The notes under the pieces were generated by a model that did no database searches, was not told the DNA's origin, and saw only the letters and a list, made by a program, of their open reading frames with translations. DNA of 64,000 nt from Oryzias latipes (taxonomy: Eukaryota > Chordata > Actinopteri > Beloniformes > Adrianichthyidae). A program made the position numbers and the translations under genes. The stretch is taken from the NCBI RefSeq assembly GCF_002234675.1, contig NC_019872.2, forward strand, positions 13,761,950 through 13,825,949, given 5' to 3'. This document shows, piece after piece, positions 38,801 through 50,936 of the stretch (position 1 is the first letter of the stretch; each line of letters begins with the position of its first letter).

Positions 38801-40461
38801 TGACTCTACAGGAAACGTTCATGTCTACACTAACCGGGGAGCTTCCTACGCCCAGTTCTGTCAGCCTCGCCGTCGACGTCCTCATCAAGAGAGGCGTGAG
38901 GAGGTGGTGGAAGAGAACCAGAGTCAGGTCAATAAAAAGACCCCCTCAAAATCCAAGGAGTTGAATCATAATTGATCTTGTAAAATCAGGGAAGAAACTG
39001 AAATTTGTGGATGCCTGTCTTTTTTTCTTTCTTTTTTTTTTTACCTTTGTACATTAATGGTGCAGAAAAATTTCATCTCAGATAAAAACAGAAGAGTGGA
39101 ACCAGCCTACATGCAGTATTAGATTATTTATAATCATTGCTGGCTTTATCTTCCCACAGAACACCTTCACTGCTCTTCTGCAGCTTCTGCCAGTGCTGAT
39201 GTTAATCCTCATATCAGTGTTCACTCAAATGATGGCCACCAATCCGCCCTACAGTCTGTTCTACAAGCCGTGAGCGGAAACAGTGTTTTTCTGTCCCCAA
39301 ACCATTTCAGTAAACTCTCAGGTTTCTCCGTGGTTTGACGGTCTGAGTGTTTCGATGACAGGTCCATGGGGCTGGTGGTGTCCAGAGAAACGCAGCATAT
39401 GGGCGTGCCATACTACGTGGATAAGAGCTTTGAGAAGGAGTACCGTGGCTCTGCACTGGAGGAGCTGGAGAAATCCATTGAAAGTGACTACATTGAGCAC
39501 CTGCAGAACAGCTGTTGGAAGGAGAAGCAGCAAAGTGAGCTTTCATGTTACTAAAACTTGCAAAATTGTACTTTAAATTCTTTTATAGATGTGGTAAAAC
39601 AATTTTTAAAAATCATTTCACCTAGGGTGAGCTTTCTTGCTATAATTCTACAGTAAAGTGACCAAAAACCAAACTTAAAATGTTTTTTAAAAAAGGACAT
39701 GATCTACAAGGCTGGCTAGTCCAACCAGCGTATTTTCTACATAACAAATAGGATCTTTTTCTTCTTCTGATTCACGATTTGAATAAAAACTACTCAGAAA
39801 TGCAATTTTGAGCTTATTACTCTTGATATATATCCTCCATATTAAAAAAAAACAAAAAAGCCTCAAGAACATGTTAAAAACACTAAAAACATGATTTTCA
39901 CCGGAGTGTTTTTTATATCAAATATTAACACAAAAGAGAGTCACACAAATGCAGTCCAGTGTTTTAATCCCTTAAACTTTAGATTGCCGACACACAAAGA
40001 GCTTTGAAAAGATGCTTTTAACCTCTAGGGGAAAAAAGTGTAGCTTTGTGTGTTTGCAAGTTTGGCTTAATATGGAAGGCTTTTATCAAAACAAAGACTT
40101 TCGTAAACCACGGAATATTTAAGCAAAGCTGCTGAAGAGCAATCCCACAATTTCGTTTGGTCATTTGGAAATTTGTGTAAAATACCAACGGTTTGGACAG
40201 AGATATGTTCATTGTTTGATGATATGTAGCTGCACATCCTTCTCCCAGAAAGTTATTTTTCCAAATGTTTGCATGTTTTATTGTTTTGACTGAGGAAGTC
40301 AGAGTAGAGATTTGAATCCACTTAATCGCTTTTCAGAGTCGGACCTGGCGAACCTGGGACAGCTGTACCGGGATGAGCGCTTAAAGCAGAAGGCGGAGTC
40401 AATGAGGCTGGACAACTGTGACAAACTGCACCGATTGGTTGGGCGACTGAGAGTCAAATGA
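32833..40461 (+). CDS. dnajc18: DnaJ homolog subfamily C member 18, ER-membrane J-protein, 8 exons
   Basis: Hsp40 co-chaperone that recruits Hsc70 at the ER membrane, of the DNAJB12/B14/C18 group. Exons: 32833-32959, 36318-36486, 37456-37601, 38440-38646, 38812-38927, 39160-39269, 39362-39534, 40337-40461. They sum to 1173 nt and 390 aa. The J domain spans about 103-168 with HPD at 133-135. A Gly/Phe-type stretch follows, then a single hydrophobic segment near 260-281 ([20 protein letters not shown]), then a DUF1977-type C-terminal domain. The segment after the membrane helix ([40 protein letters not shown]) matches DNAJC18 rather than DNAJB12 or B14. Exon 1 encodes an N-terminal helical region like that of DNAJB12/B14 ([20 protein letters not shown]), which the human DNAJC18 I recall lacks. 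A hAT-type transposon sits just before exon 2. Confidence 0.93.
33399..33792. mobile_element. hAT-like MITE with AATATCGTGCAGCC-type ends
   Basis: It starts TAGACCTGAACAATATT and ends CATATCGTGCAGCCTTA, a decayed version of the common fish repeat with ends TAGGGCTGCACGATAT and its complement. It has no coding capacity. Confidence 0.7.
33850..34345 (-). mobile_element. MITE with remnant transposon ORF start, copy 4
   Basis: Same family as 3273, 6134 and 15636. On the minus strand, ATG at 34161-34159 starts [19 protein letters not shown]. The terminal repeats are too worn to place exactly. Confidence 0.7.
34385..34650 (+). mobile_element. tRNA-derived SINE (second family)
   Basis: The head GGGGGCCGTGGTGCAGTGTG carries an A-box-like region, followed by the B-box GGTTCGATTCCC. 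The body has the common fish SINE motif GTGTCCTTGGGCAAGACACT and a tail ending in ATTTACC repeats. I could not fix the target duplication. Confidence 0.8.
35255..36287. mobile_element. Non-autonomous hAT-type transposon, 1033 bp
   Basis: The ends TAGGGCTGTGACG and CGTCACAGCTCTA are inverted repeats. The flanks are 8 bp direct repeats, TTAATCGC (35247-35254) and TTAATCAC (36288-36295), with one mismatch. An 8 bp duplication is typical of hAT elements. Internal sub-terminal ACCGCATC repeats are abundant at both ends. No transposase frame is present. Confidence 0.85.
37870..38215. mobile_element. Partial copy of the P2X7-like-ORF MITE family
   Basis: Worn similarity to the body of the 3273-3880 element (GGACATATAAAGAAAATT... 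and GTTGTGAATCAGGATGAAAC). It has no terminal repeats and no ORF start. Confidence 0.5.
39690..39911 (+). mobile_element. Partial copy of the P2X7-like-ORF MITE family, opposite orientation
   Basis: The block CAAGAACATGTTAAAAACAC and terminal TTTTCACCGGAGTG match the complement of the 3273 and 45673 copies. The left part is lost. It lies in dnajc18 intron 7. Confidence 0.5.
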
Positions 40462-41330
40462 AGTCTGTTTGGAACGAGCTGCTGTTCTTTAGCCAAGTGT
40501 GTTCTTTTATCCAATCCGTCCACTTTGTAAGGAAGTCTCTTTGGGTACAGGAGCGAGCCTTCTCTTCTCAGAAGGCGGAGAACAGCTGCATGTTGGCTGC
40601 CAGGCGTGGCTTTGAGAAAAGCGCCACATGCAGGCGCGGCGTGGCGTGGCTGTACGTTTTGACGTCTCTGAGCCTTGAAACTTTCTTATAGAAATGGCAT
40701 GACTTACACAGTCTCCCTTTGGGGTCACAAAGGCACACGTATGTTCTCAACGTTTAATGGGTTTTGGTTTGTAGTTTATTTATGTTTTTCATGTAATTAC
40801 TTTGTCTTTAGATGTATTTATTTAGTAGTTTAAAAGAGTGAATGTTAGTTAAACGTCTTGGCTCGATATTTTTCTGTAGGAAAAAGTGACTTAAGCTGAA
40901 GAGCTGGACAAATCATAGAAGGTTGGTTCTGTTTGATGAATTTTTACTCCAACTTCAAAGTAGAAAAACGTGGAAACTTGACCTGCAGTGTCTCAAACCC
41001 TATGACCACTTTTTCAGGCTGTGTGTACCATAGGACAGCTGCAGCTCCCTGAACCACTGCTCAGGTATCTGTCGGGTTTTTCTCCTCCTTTTTTAAGGAC
41101 ATTTTAAAAACAAATTTGCATTCACCCTTCAATATTTATGCCATATTTTGAGCTTAAATCTGCATCAGGGTATTGGGACTTACATGCTAAACCTTCTCAT
41201 GTAAGCCATGCACAAGCTTCCTTTTTTCATCTTAATTGTATTTTTTCCCCCCACTTTTGGAGAAGGCTCCTAAAATCTAAGCTGGAATAAATGTCAAGGG
41301 GTTGGAATTATGGCTCTTTTCCCATTAAAA
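40462..41330 (+). other. dnajc18: dnajc18 3'UTR, AATAAA near 41286
   Basis: Non-coding sequence after the stop; the first good poly(A) signal is the AATAAA near 41286. The 3' end is inferred. Confidence 0.45.
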
Positions 41331-43345
41331 AATAGAAAGCTGACTTTATAATATCTTATCTGTGTCGACCCTCTGCTGTCATCAATTCTTTCGTTACCTG
41401 CTGTCATGCCAAACTGCCTTAGCCGTCCTCAAATTCATGGAATATTCAGGTTTATGAGTTACATTTTTGTGTTAATATTTCCCTCTGTTCTTGTTACAGC
41501 TGCTTGCTAAAACACAACTAAATTCATGTTTGTTTAAGCAGACAACTTGGTAAATACATGCAGTATCATTGTAAATGAGTGGAAACAGCGACACACTGTC
41601 CAGCTGCATATCGTGTCAATTTTGTACTGTGATTAACAAAAAGAAATCAGGGTTGTGGAAGGAATCTCTATGGACTGGAGCTTTCAGCCAAAAAGTACTA
41701 CAAAATTAAAGATGTAACCAGAGAACAGTTGGCCTCTTTGCTTCTTGTGGCCTGGTCAGCAAAAAAACATTCTGCACATATTTATAAAGTCAAATCTACT
41801 CGAATTATACTCAAATATATAGGATGGTACTCAAATTTGTTCTTATTTGACCAAAAACTTAAACTTCAATGTTATTTAGATTATGGTCTTATTCAAATAA
41901 TTGGTGGAAACTTCCACAACTGAAAAAATAAAAGTTTAATTTAAAAATACAGCTGCACATCAAATTATTAGCTTCAATAAGAACCCACAGCATGGAGACC
42001 AAAGCTTTACTGTGGTTCGTCTCGATCCATATTAGATAATGCAGCTATGCAGCTCTGGTCATTGATCGCCATGCCGACTCTCTATTATGCATCACGATTC
42101 ATTTGTCGATGATCTATAAATAGTCCACATTTACAAAGGCGCATTATAAAAATCTTCCAAGCCAATATTGTGTTACTAAAATTTGTGTTGCCTCAATCAC
42201 CTTTAACAAAAGTGGTACAGTCCGTAAAAGTGGCCCTGTATTCCCGATTCAGTTCTTGTTTAAAGCTTTTTGCTTCATGCAATTTTGTATTTACTTTTAT
42301 TTTCTGCCTTTGTGGTTGATTACTTTTGCAGCCTGTTATGTTCGTGTCCAACGAACATAATCCCCTACTTTCTTTTCATTATTCAACACAGAAAAATCTG
42401 TTATCTGGATTCTTCAGAACCAGAACATTCAGTAGGAGAACATGATCAAGTGTATTTACTGTAAACAGGACAATGGAAGGAGAACATGGCAAAAGCAACA
42501 AACAGTTAACAGTTGGAAAGTCTTTGGTCAGGTCCCAAGTTATGAGTCAGTTTTATTTATGAGGCATGTTTACACAACACCCACAATATTCTTCCTCCTC
42601 ATTGCTCTTTCATAGCGGAGTCCTCTTCTTGCACATGGAAATTTGTGAGAACGATTCCACAGATGTGGAACCAAACTCCGCCTGAAAACATCTTTGAAAG
42701 TTTCTAAAAGTACAAGAAAGAAGTAACCACTCAGCTGAGACATTTGTAATAGGTTGGCTGTTGTAAAGAATCACTTTATAGTTTTATTGTACTTGCAATG
42801 ACTTCACAAAAAAAAAGATCACAGTTTGTCAAAAGCACTAACATAACTTCAAAAATCTCTACGTAAGTAGGACTAAAACAAGTGAGCTCACATGATACAT
42901 CCATATTTAAAAACATCAGTTAAGATATGATAAAAATTGAATAGTTGAACACCAACTATGACGATGAGTGCTTGGAAATAAAATGTGACCTTTCATCTTA
43001 GGCTCAAATCCCAAGAAAGAAAAACAAAAGGAAAAACTAACCGTCAGTAAGTCCAGCAAAAGTCGAGAGCTTGGGTACATCTCCAGCACGAGTCGTTGAC
43101 TCCAAACTTTAGTGTGCGGCCATGTGCAGCCTGGTTAGTCAAAGGGGCCTGCAGTTTCATTTAGGAAAGCTTGGAGCAATTCACAACTGCCAGCAGTAAT
43201 TTGAGGATTAGACGTGTAATCCACACCTGTGGGTGACCGTCTCTGAGGTAATGAGGCTCTCATCGCCACAGGCTTTAAGTCAATACGGAGAGCAGGGTGA
43301 AGGCCCTTTTATGCAGGGATGAGAGGAAAAGAATCAGACAAACAT
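41331..43345. other. Convergent spacer and brd8 3'UTR
   Basis: Spacer between the 3' ends of dnajc18 and brd8. On the minus strand an AATAAA lies near 42783-42788 and is a plausible brd8 poly(A) signal. No other gene is seen. Confidence 0.5.
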
Positions 43346-46300
43346 TTATTTCTTCATCTTGAGATCAGCTTGTATGGCACTACGGCGCCCCCTGGTGCCT
43401 CCATCCTGCAAGCAGAGGAAGAAATGACACCCCAGTGCTATCAGTGAGCAGCAGTCGCTTTTACAGCAGGCTTACATAAAAATAAAAAGGATGCAGTTTA
43501 GTAACTGGATGAATACTTACAAAAAGGGAGAGCAGGAAGGCAGGTGAAGACATGGACACGGTATCCTGTAACAGGAGAGGAAATATCACCTCTGCTTTTG
43601 AAAAAACTGCTAAAAACACTTTCACTGCATAAATGAAGCAGATGAAAAAGTTCAGGTGAAAAATTAAAATATATATATATATATTTATATATATAAAGTA
43701 GTGAGTGCAACTAGTCAATTTTCTTTACTTTTTAAATTCAATTTTGAAGTATTTGTTCCCAAAAAAGCATTTTTTAGATTCAAGACAAAATAATAGTTTT
43801 AATAATACTGTTGGCACAAAAACATTTTCAGAACAATATAATGCTGCTTTAATGAAAAAAAAAAGTTTAAATCTGTTGATGTTCTTTTAATCTCATCTCG
43901 TCTTTATGTAAAGTTCTAACCAATCACCTTGTCAGTGGAGTCTTGTTTGTGGGTGCTCTCGCGGCCCCTCAAGCTCTTAGAGCTGATGCCAGACTCCGAA
44001 GTCTCCATGATGAGCTGAGTGGCCAGAAACTGTTGGATCTGCTCCATCACGTCCCGCTGCATCTCCAGAGCCATGTGGTACACGTCGTGATCCAGGCCGT
44101 TGTACATGACAGCGTTCTGGAACATCAGCATGATATCCCTCTGGAACTCGGCCGTGGTCCGGATCAAACCGGTTTCAATGTTCTTTTTTAGGGTGGCCAG
44201 GTCCATGGGCCTGTGAAGGTGGAGGAGAAGGTGGAGCTGATGAGTCTGCTCCATTGTTTTTCCTTCAAAGCATGACACCGGTGTTTACCTGTGGACAATC
44301 CTATGATATCCAGGTGCAATTTCATCCGTTACAGGCTGCAGGAAGACATTTGCATACCTGCAGAGGTGCGAGTAGAAGGGTTAAAAGATTCTGCTCGGCT
44401 TGGTGGTGTGTAGAACTATTTTCTGACCTGTGATTGGCCGCTGCACGCCACACAAGCATAATTGCTTTCTTCCAGATCCTGTGAGCCTGCAGAGCTTCCA
44501 GATCCTCGCTGCACACAGAGCTGCACGATGAAGCCACAAAAGAAGGGAGTAGAAGAAACGCAAAAGTTGTGAGGCAGCAGAACCTGCAGCTCCCTCTAGG
44601 AGGCACCTTTCAGCATCATCTGACACACATGACAGTCTTTCCTGTCTGAGTTTGTGTCACTCACAACTGTGACGAAGCGGGGCTGCTGGGGATGGAGTCT
44701 GCGACTGCGTGGAGCTGCAGAGATGAGGACGCAGTGTGGAGGCTGCATCCATCCTCACTCTCACTAGCTGCAGGTTGTAGCTCCAAGTCCCCATCTGGTT
44801 CTGACAAGAACCCCTCAATCCCATAACCCTCCTCTTCTCCACATACCTCTGGCTCCTCCACACTGCTCTCTGCTTTAGTCTCTGGAGCGTTTTCCTCATT
44901 TCTAGCATCCTTTCTATCCTCTGCCTCCTGTGAATGGAAGAAAAGCAGAGCAGATTAATGCACACATCACACTGCAGAACTGCCCTGAAGCTGCAAACTC
45001 TTCCATATAGCACAACAAACGAAGTCTTAGTGTCTATTTTTTCCATTGTGTAGTGTGATACCTTTTGTTGTCCTTTCACTGAAGGGCTGTCTTCTTTTTT
45101 GGAGTCTAATGATAACAAGAAGTTAATTAAAAAACAATTTGATTTAAAATATATATATATATTTCTAAGCTGATTGCGAGTACCTCTGTCGTTATTTTCT
45201 GGTGCCTCGCTATAGCTTTCACATTTCACAGTACTATCTTCTGGTGCCGGTTCCTTTGTGTCCCTTCGTTGTGGTGTCTGTGCCTCAGAATGCATGGAGG
45301 GTGAACTCTGGCAGCGTTCCAAAGTCTTTGAGTTGCACGAGGATAAAGGGACTGGAGGAGGGCTCCGCAGTTCTAAAGGGAACCCGGCCAGACAGTTGTT
45401 CTTACTGTTGCAGATCAGTGATGCTTCCGAGCCCGCCTCCATGCTGCAGTAAAGAGACGAGGGCTGCAATGCTGCTGCTGTCTCCGCGTCTTGGGACTCT
45501 CTGGGCTGAAAGGGGCCAGAGTCCCAGCCTGCAGGCAGGGCATGGCCATTCTCCTCACAGAGAGACAGGGCGGCCTCAACCGCTGCTGCGTCCAAAGCCT
45601 CTGCAGCCTCGTTTGCCTGGAAGGAGATGACTTTGAACTGAATGGTGCTTTCAGAGGAAACAATTTAAAAACACACTCCGATGAAAAATTGTGTTTTTGG
45701 TGGTTTTAACATGTTCTTGTAGCATTTTTCAGTTGACGGAGGACATAAATTAGAGAAAATCAAGCTCACTGTTACATTTCTGAGTATTTCTTTTTTAAAA
45801 CTGTTTTAAATAAAGAGCAGAGGAAAAAAAAGCCGTTAGAAAAAGAGCTTATTTATGATGCAGAAATGTAGACGGGCAGCACAGAGGGGAGGGGGGGTTG
45901 CTCCTCACCAACAGTCACGCCCACAAATCTGAGGCAAATTTCTAATGAACTCTTGTAGCTCTGCAGAAACTATGTCCTAGGAAACGGCACAGGTTTATTG
46001 ATTTTGGCTAAAAACAGCATCATCATAATTAAAAAACCACTGGGAACGCTTTAAAAAAAGATTTTTAAAAAATGATCGCAGCGGGGCTTTCAACAACAGA
46101 ATAAAAAGAAAATCCATTTAAAATTGAAATAAAATCCATGTTTAATCAAATACAATTAAATTGTAAAAAAAAAATCAAAATGAGATCAAGCAGATTTAGG
46201 AATTCTGCAGTGGTCCCCAGTACTAAAATTGAAGTTTTTGATGTAATTCTGATTGTAAAATAACATTTTTTAGGACCTAAGCAGAACAAAAGATGTATGA

Positions 46301-49300
46301 TCAAAACCTGATACACACTTTTTTTTCCTTCTTAACAAAGTGATCATTTTTGTTAAACTGAGCAATTTTGGTACATAAATCCACAAACTACCAAAGGATG
46401 GGAAAGCAGTTCTTGACTATATACTCTTTTTTTTTTTCCCTTTACCTTTTCTTCAATGATGGCAATAATGTCCCCCACTGTCTTCATGTCCAGTTCATCT
46501 CCCAGGTAGGACAAGGTCACATCTTCTTCACTGACCTCTGCCCCTGTCTGCTGTGCAGGGACGGCGTGGTACGACTGCGGCGTCACATCTGCCTCTAACA
46601 CAGCCAAAAATGTATTTTGAAACCACGAATGATGCATCTGCAAACATCTCCACTTGCATGTCGCAGAGCAAAAATATCAATGTCATCTCAAATATCATTT
46701 TTAACCCCGAGGAAAAACAGCATCATTTGACCAGGGAATTTGTTGAAGGACTGCACAGGGTGGAGGGGACAGACCTGAACTTGCTGGGACAGGATCAGGG
46801 CAGGCAGCAGAAACAGCAGCACTACTAGCGGATCCTGCACTCGTCATAAAACCGTCTGAGGGAGAAAACTGGGAGGGGCCTGCCTCCAGGAGGCGGGACA
46901 ACATCGGAGCCCCTGCCGCCCAAAGCAAAGACGAAGAATGGTGAGTGAACTAACCACAGCTGCGAAAATTCAGTGATTACCCAGAACAATAAAGTTTTCT
47001 TCGGTTTTCCTCAATGCTCTGTGTACCTGTAGCCTGGGAAAGATGTTGACACGTTGGAGTCAGCTGTGGGTCATGTGATCCGGTCATGTGACCTGCAGAC
47101 ATATTGCCCTCCACAACCTGAAATCGTGATTTTTTTGCATCAGTTTTGATCTTCTCATGCCTCATTAGCAGTTAAGTCAATGCAAAACTATCATCATCAG
47201 TAGTAGAAGCAGTAGTAAATTTAGACAGAGGTACATGTGACTTTCAGTTTCAACATACCAGTCTGGAATTAGTGGCCAAGATGTTTCCTTTCTTCAGTAA
47301 TTCTGACAGGAGTGGAGAAAGTGACGGTGTAGCTTTCTGGCTGAAGAGCTGCTTCTGGGTGGAGTTGTCCAGGAGATCTCCCTGGACGAGGAGGTCATTC
47401 TCAGGTCCGGAGGTCTCAGCAAGTGTCATAAACCTGACTGCTCCTGGAGCCTACAGACACAAGGAGAAACCAAGGACGGCTTTGGCTGCTGTGTCTTTTT
47501 TGCGCCTTAAGTGGGTTTTACTCTTTAATAAAAAAAAACAATGACTTAAAAAAAACAGAATATACACATTATATTGGTTCAAAAGAGTTTTTGTAGTTAA
47601 AACATGAACTGAAGACATCTGAAAATGCCAAGACTCAGATTAAAAGAGGATTTAAAAGGGGAAAAACACATTCTAAATGAAATGTTTAAATATTGTATGT
47701 GGTTCCCTCAGGTTTATTATATTTCTATCCAAAAATTAGATTAGATTCCAGTAATGAATAAAGTATCTTAGAAAGATGTATTTTTCAAGTCAACTAACTA
47801 ATGCTTTGTTAATCCTTAAGGAAAAATAGAAAACGAATACCTATATTTGAGCATACTTCTGATAATTTAAGGTGATGTGAAAAGAGAAAGAACTTCCAAT
47901 TAACTAAAATGTGTTCAGATATCCTGAGTAACAAGTTCTTCTTTTGTTGCCAGTTTGATCTGTTTTGCAATTCTCTCAAAAATTGAACTTTCTCTAATGA
48001 CACTCAAAAAAGCAGGATTCGTGTGCAGTTTTCTATAGGCACTTTCAGACCTTATTAGTGGATGTAGCATCTAGGGTCAGGGACTCTGCTGGGTCCCCTG
48101 GGGGGAGCTCCTGGCTTGGGGAGCCACAGGCCGAGGGGGAGTTCATGGTGACACTGGACGTCCGCTTCGGCATGCTCTTTGCCACCTGTCTGGCTGGAAG
48201 ATGGAGGAGCAGCAGCATGGTGAGGATTTCCTTATCTATCACTTGTTTTTGTCTTAAATTAGAAAAGTCTTATTTTTTCAGACTAAAATAGAAACTGAAA
48301 GAGGTACCCTGAAATGCAGCATCTGTGTTTTTTCTATTTAACTCAGCTTCTTCCTCCTCTTGCTTCTTTTTCCTGAAATTCAAAGAAATATTTATCCTAT
48401 CAAGATTTTTTTAAATCTGAAATTGTTACTGATTCAGGGGTACAGAGTGTCAATAAATCTCTAGACACTTTCATATAGTCTAATAGTTTTTTTTATTATT
48501 ATTAGCAAACCAATTAAATTTATATTTGAGGAAAAGGGGTTTCATTTAAGACAAGGTTTTTTATTGTTTTTCATTTCTAGTAAATGAATAGTTTAACTTT
48601 AGCATAGCAGGGTTTTGATTGGCATACAATAACAAGGACATTTTGACATCTTTTATGTGAATTATCTTTTTTTTATCTTACCGCAGAATTTCATGCCACA
48701 GCTCCTCCAGTTTAGAATCTAGATGTCCAGCCTGAATAAGTTCAGCTTCCCTCTTTAGCTCCCTGGAAAAACAACATTTCCTGCTGTGAAAGCCATCTTT
48801 TGGATTTGATAGCAGGTTTTTCTTCGTTCAGAACTTGCCTGTGCTTTTCCTGTGTTTCTTTGATAAACCTCTTTAGCTCTTCGATCCTCTCAGCCGTCAG
48901 TCTGCGCACGATCACATCCTCAATCGTCTCCACCACCTCACCTTTCTCACCACGCTTCCTCCTGAGGGTAACAGACACGTTCACTCATGCTGCTGTTCAA
49001 TCCCTTATAGCCATTTATAAACCCTAAAAAGCCCAAATTTAGACTAAAGTTTCATATTTGCTCACTTTGGTGCCTCAGTTGTTTCCAGGAGCTCTGAGTA
49101 CTTGGAGGCGCAGTGCTGTGAGGATCCAAGAACAAAGCATGATGGGTCAAGACAGCAAGGAGGATGTTTTTCTTGTTTTTTCTGGGTGTGAAGTCAGATT
49201 TTGACATACCTTCTGAGAGAACCAGTCAGGTGGTCGACCAGGTTCTGCGAACGGTTTGATGGCTCGACTGACGGAAACCCTGTTGAGATGAAGGCTCTTG

Positions 49301-50936
49301 TGAGAACAGTAAAGACAGTGATCTATTCATGTCTTTTTATTTTACGTATCATGGCAAACGTGCAACATTTGCTTCAGAAAAAGGCAATAGATGTGCATAT
49401 TTTGACTTTACATATTATTTTTGCATTTGATATTTCCTATTTAATATGTATTTTATTTTTTATTTATTCTTTTACACACTTGGAGGCCATCACAATTTTG
49501 GTTGTGCATACAATGACAATAATGGAAATTCTGATTTATTCCAAAACCTCTTTGTTTGGCTTTGAAAAAAACTGTTTTCAAATAACTAATTACTTAAATT
49601 GAACAAAGATGTAAAAATTGTTTATAAAAGTATGGCCATTCAGCACACACAATAAAAACAAGAAATTCCTTTATAAGAACCTGAATTTGATCATTTATGT
49701 AGCATTTTTTCAGTGAAAACTAATATACTTTTGTTTTTTGGGGGGGGTTGAAGCTCAGTTTTACTATATTATATCATCATTTATGATATTATTCAACAAG
49801 CACACTAATATTAGGACAGTACAGTTCAGTTGGAAGAAGGGTTGTAACAATGTTTTATCTAATTGATGAAGCAATAAATCATGTTTTATTCATACGTTTC
49901 AATCTGGGGCAACGTTTTAATTTAATTTACCTATGTCATTATTTAATCGTTTGAAAAGGAAATAAATTGATTATAATTATGTTGGAAATTCCCATTTGGA
50001 TTGACGCAAAGTAGGTTTGTTTTTTACTATAACGTAAAGACGACCAGGTTCCATCACAGGAGACAACACACATGTGATGTCAGAAAAAAACGATCAAACC
50101 ATCATTCCAGTCCAATGTGTTGAAACACTTTGAATTTAGCAAAGAAATGACAATACAGTGTAGAAGAGTGTTCTAATAATGTTTCATTTGTATTATTGTG
50201 ATGTGGAAAACAATATATTGGGCTGAACTTTATGAAACTAAAATGTGAATGGATTTGCCATTGATTCTTGTTTACTTGTTTGTTTGTTTGAACACATATT
50301 TAATTTACACTTTATTATCTTACAAGAAATACAAGGAATCTGAAAAACATCATTAGTAGGTATTTATCTCTGAGTCACTGGTTGAAGTTTTGGCTAAAGA
50401 TGTTCTGGATCAATGTTAGGGGAGTGAATCAGATTGTTCAAAATGAACCAATATCGACTAGGAATGGTACCAGCAATAAAAAATTATGATATGAATTGAA
50501 TTGTTGTTAAACTGAGTCCTTACACCCCTAAGGCTTTTATTGTCAAGAGAATATAGCTGGAGGTGTTAATCCACCTGAATACATTTCTACCCGACATGAC
50601 TAAGCTCTCAGATGAAGGGGAGGTGTTCATCACCAGTTCTGGTCGCCACTCTTCATGACTGAAGTGGCCAAACACAGCTTCTCCCTCACAGTCCATGGTT
50701 CTGTAGGTCCAATCACCAGCAGCTTGTGTTCTGCAGATGTGGCACAAAGAACCACACTTAGTTTGCATTAAACAAAGCTGGATTGACGGCCTGCTGCTGC
50801 TGCTGCTGCTGCTGCTGCGGGGCGGCCTCGCACGCGTGCGTCCCGCTCCGCAGCTGCCTGCAGACCAGCGCGCACATGTTCTCCCTGCGAGGACGGCAGC
50901 CAACCCGGAATACTCACTTCCAGCCCCGCTCGCCAT
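43346..50936 (-). CDS. brd8: Bromodomain-containing protein 8, NuA4/TIP60 subunit, 20 exons
   Basis: Subunit of the nuclear NuA4/TIP60 histone acetyltransferase complex. Exons in transcript order: 50936-50918, 50730-50634, 49279-49210, 49115-49066, 48961-48839, 48762-48682, 48372-48308, 48193-48051, 47450-47259, 47117-47027, 46912-46775, 46594-46446, 45616-45184, 45105-45062, 44927-44665, 44520-44428, 44357-44289, 44210-43928, 43565-43521, 43405-43346. They sum to 2508 nt and 835 aa. The N-terminus has the SANT-like region (PWTVREKLCLATSV, SRAIKPFAEPGRPPDWFSQK), then the conserved coiled segment (KRGEKGEVVET, KLEELWHEILRKKK). The middle has PMLSRLLEAGPSQF and VGDIIAIIEEK. The single bromodomain runs from about 660 to 770 (IWKKAIMLVWRAAANHR, PMDLATLKKNIETGLIR, NAVMYN with the acetyl-lysine-binding Asn). 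It ends DGGTRGRRSAIQADLKMKK, like the shorter human isoform. Intron 5 is GC-AG. Confidence 0.93.
43669..43696. repeat. TA microsatellite
   Basis: A short TA run with one interruption in brd8 intron 18. Confidence 0.8.
45673..46086 (-). mobile_element. Internally deleted copy of the P2X7-like-ORF MITE family
   Basis: It starts CACTCCGATGAAAAATTGTG and ends near GATCGCAGCGGGG. It shares the AACATGTTCTTGTAGCATTT and TCTGCAGAAACTATGTCCTA blocks with the other copies. The region that carries the ORF start elsewhere is missing. It lies in brd8 intron 12. Confidence 0.65.
49280..50633. other. brd8 intron 2
   Basis: A 1.35 kb AT-rich intron. Its right half is a hAT-like repeat (see 49840-50535). 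Confidence 0.7.
49840..50535. mobile_element. hAT-like element with GGTGTAAC-type ends
   Basis: The left side has GAAGGGTTGTAACAATG and the right side CTTACACCCCT, an inverted pair. The right part matches fragments at 58124-58215 and 59309-59420 on the other strand (TTTAACAACAAT, TTTTGAACAATCTGATTC). It has no coding capacity. Confidence 0.6.

Noticed and set aside
44657-45595. 312-codon minus-strand frame as one exon
   Set aside because: It spans three brd8 exons and two introns read through. Splice sites and phase split it at 45184, 45105, 45062 and 44927.
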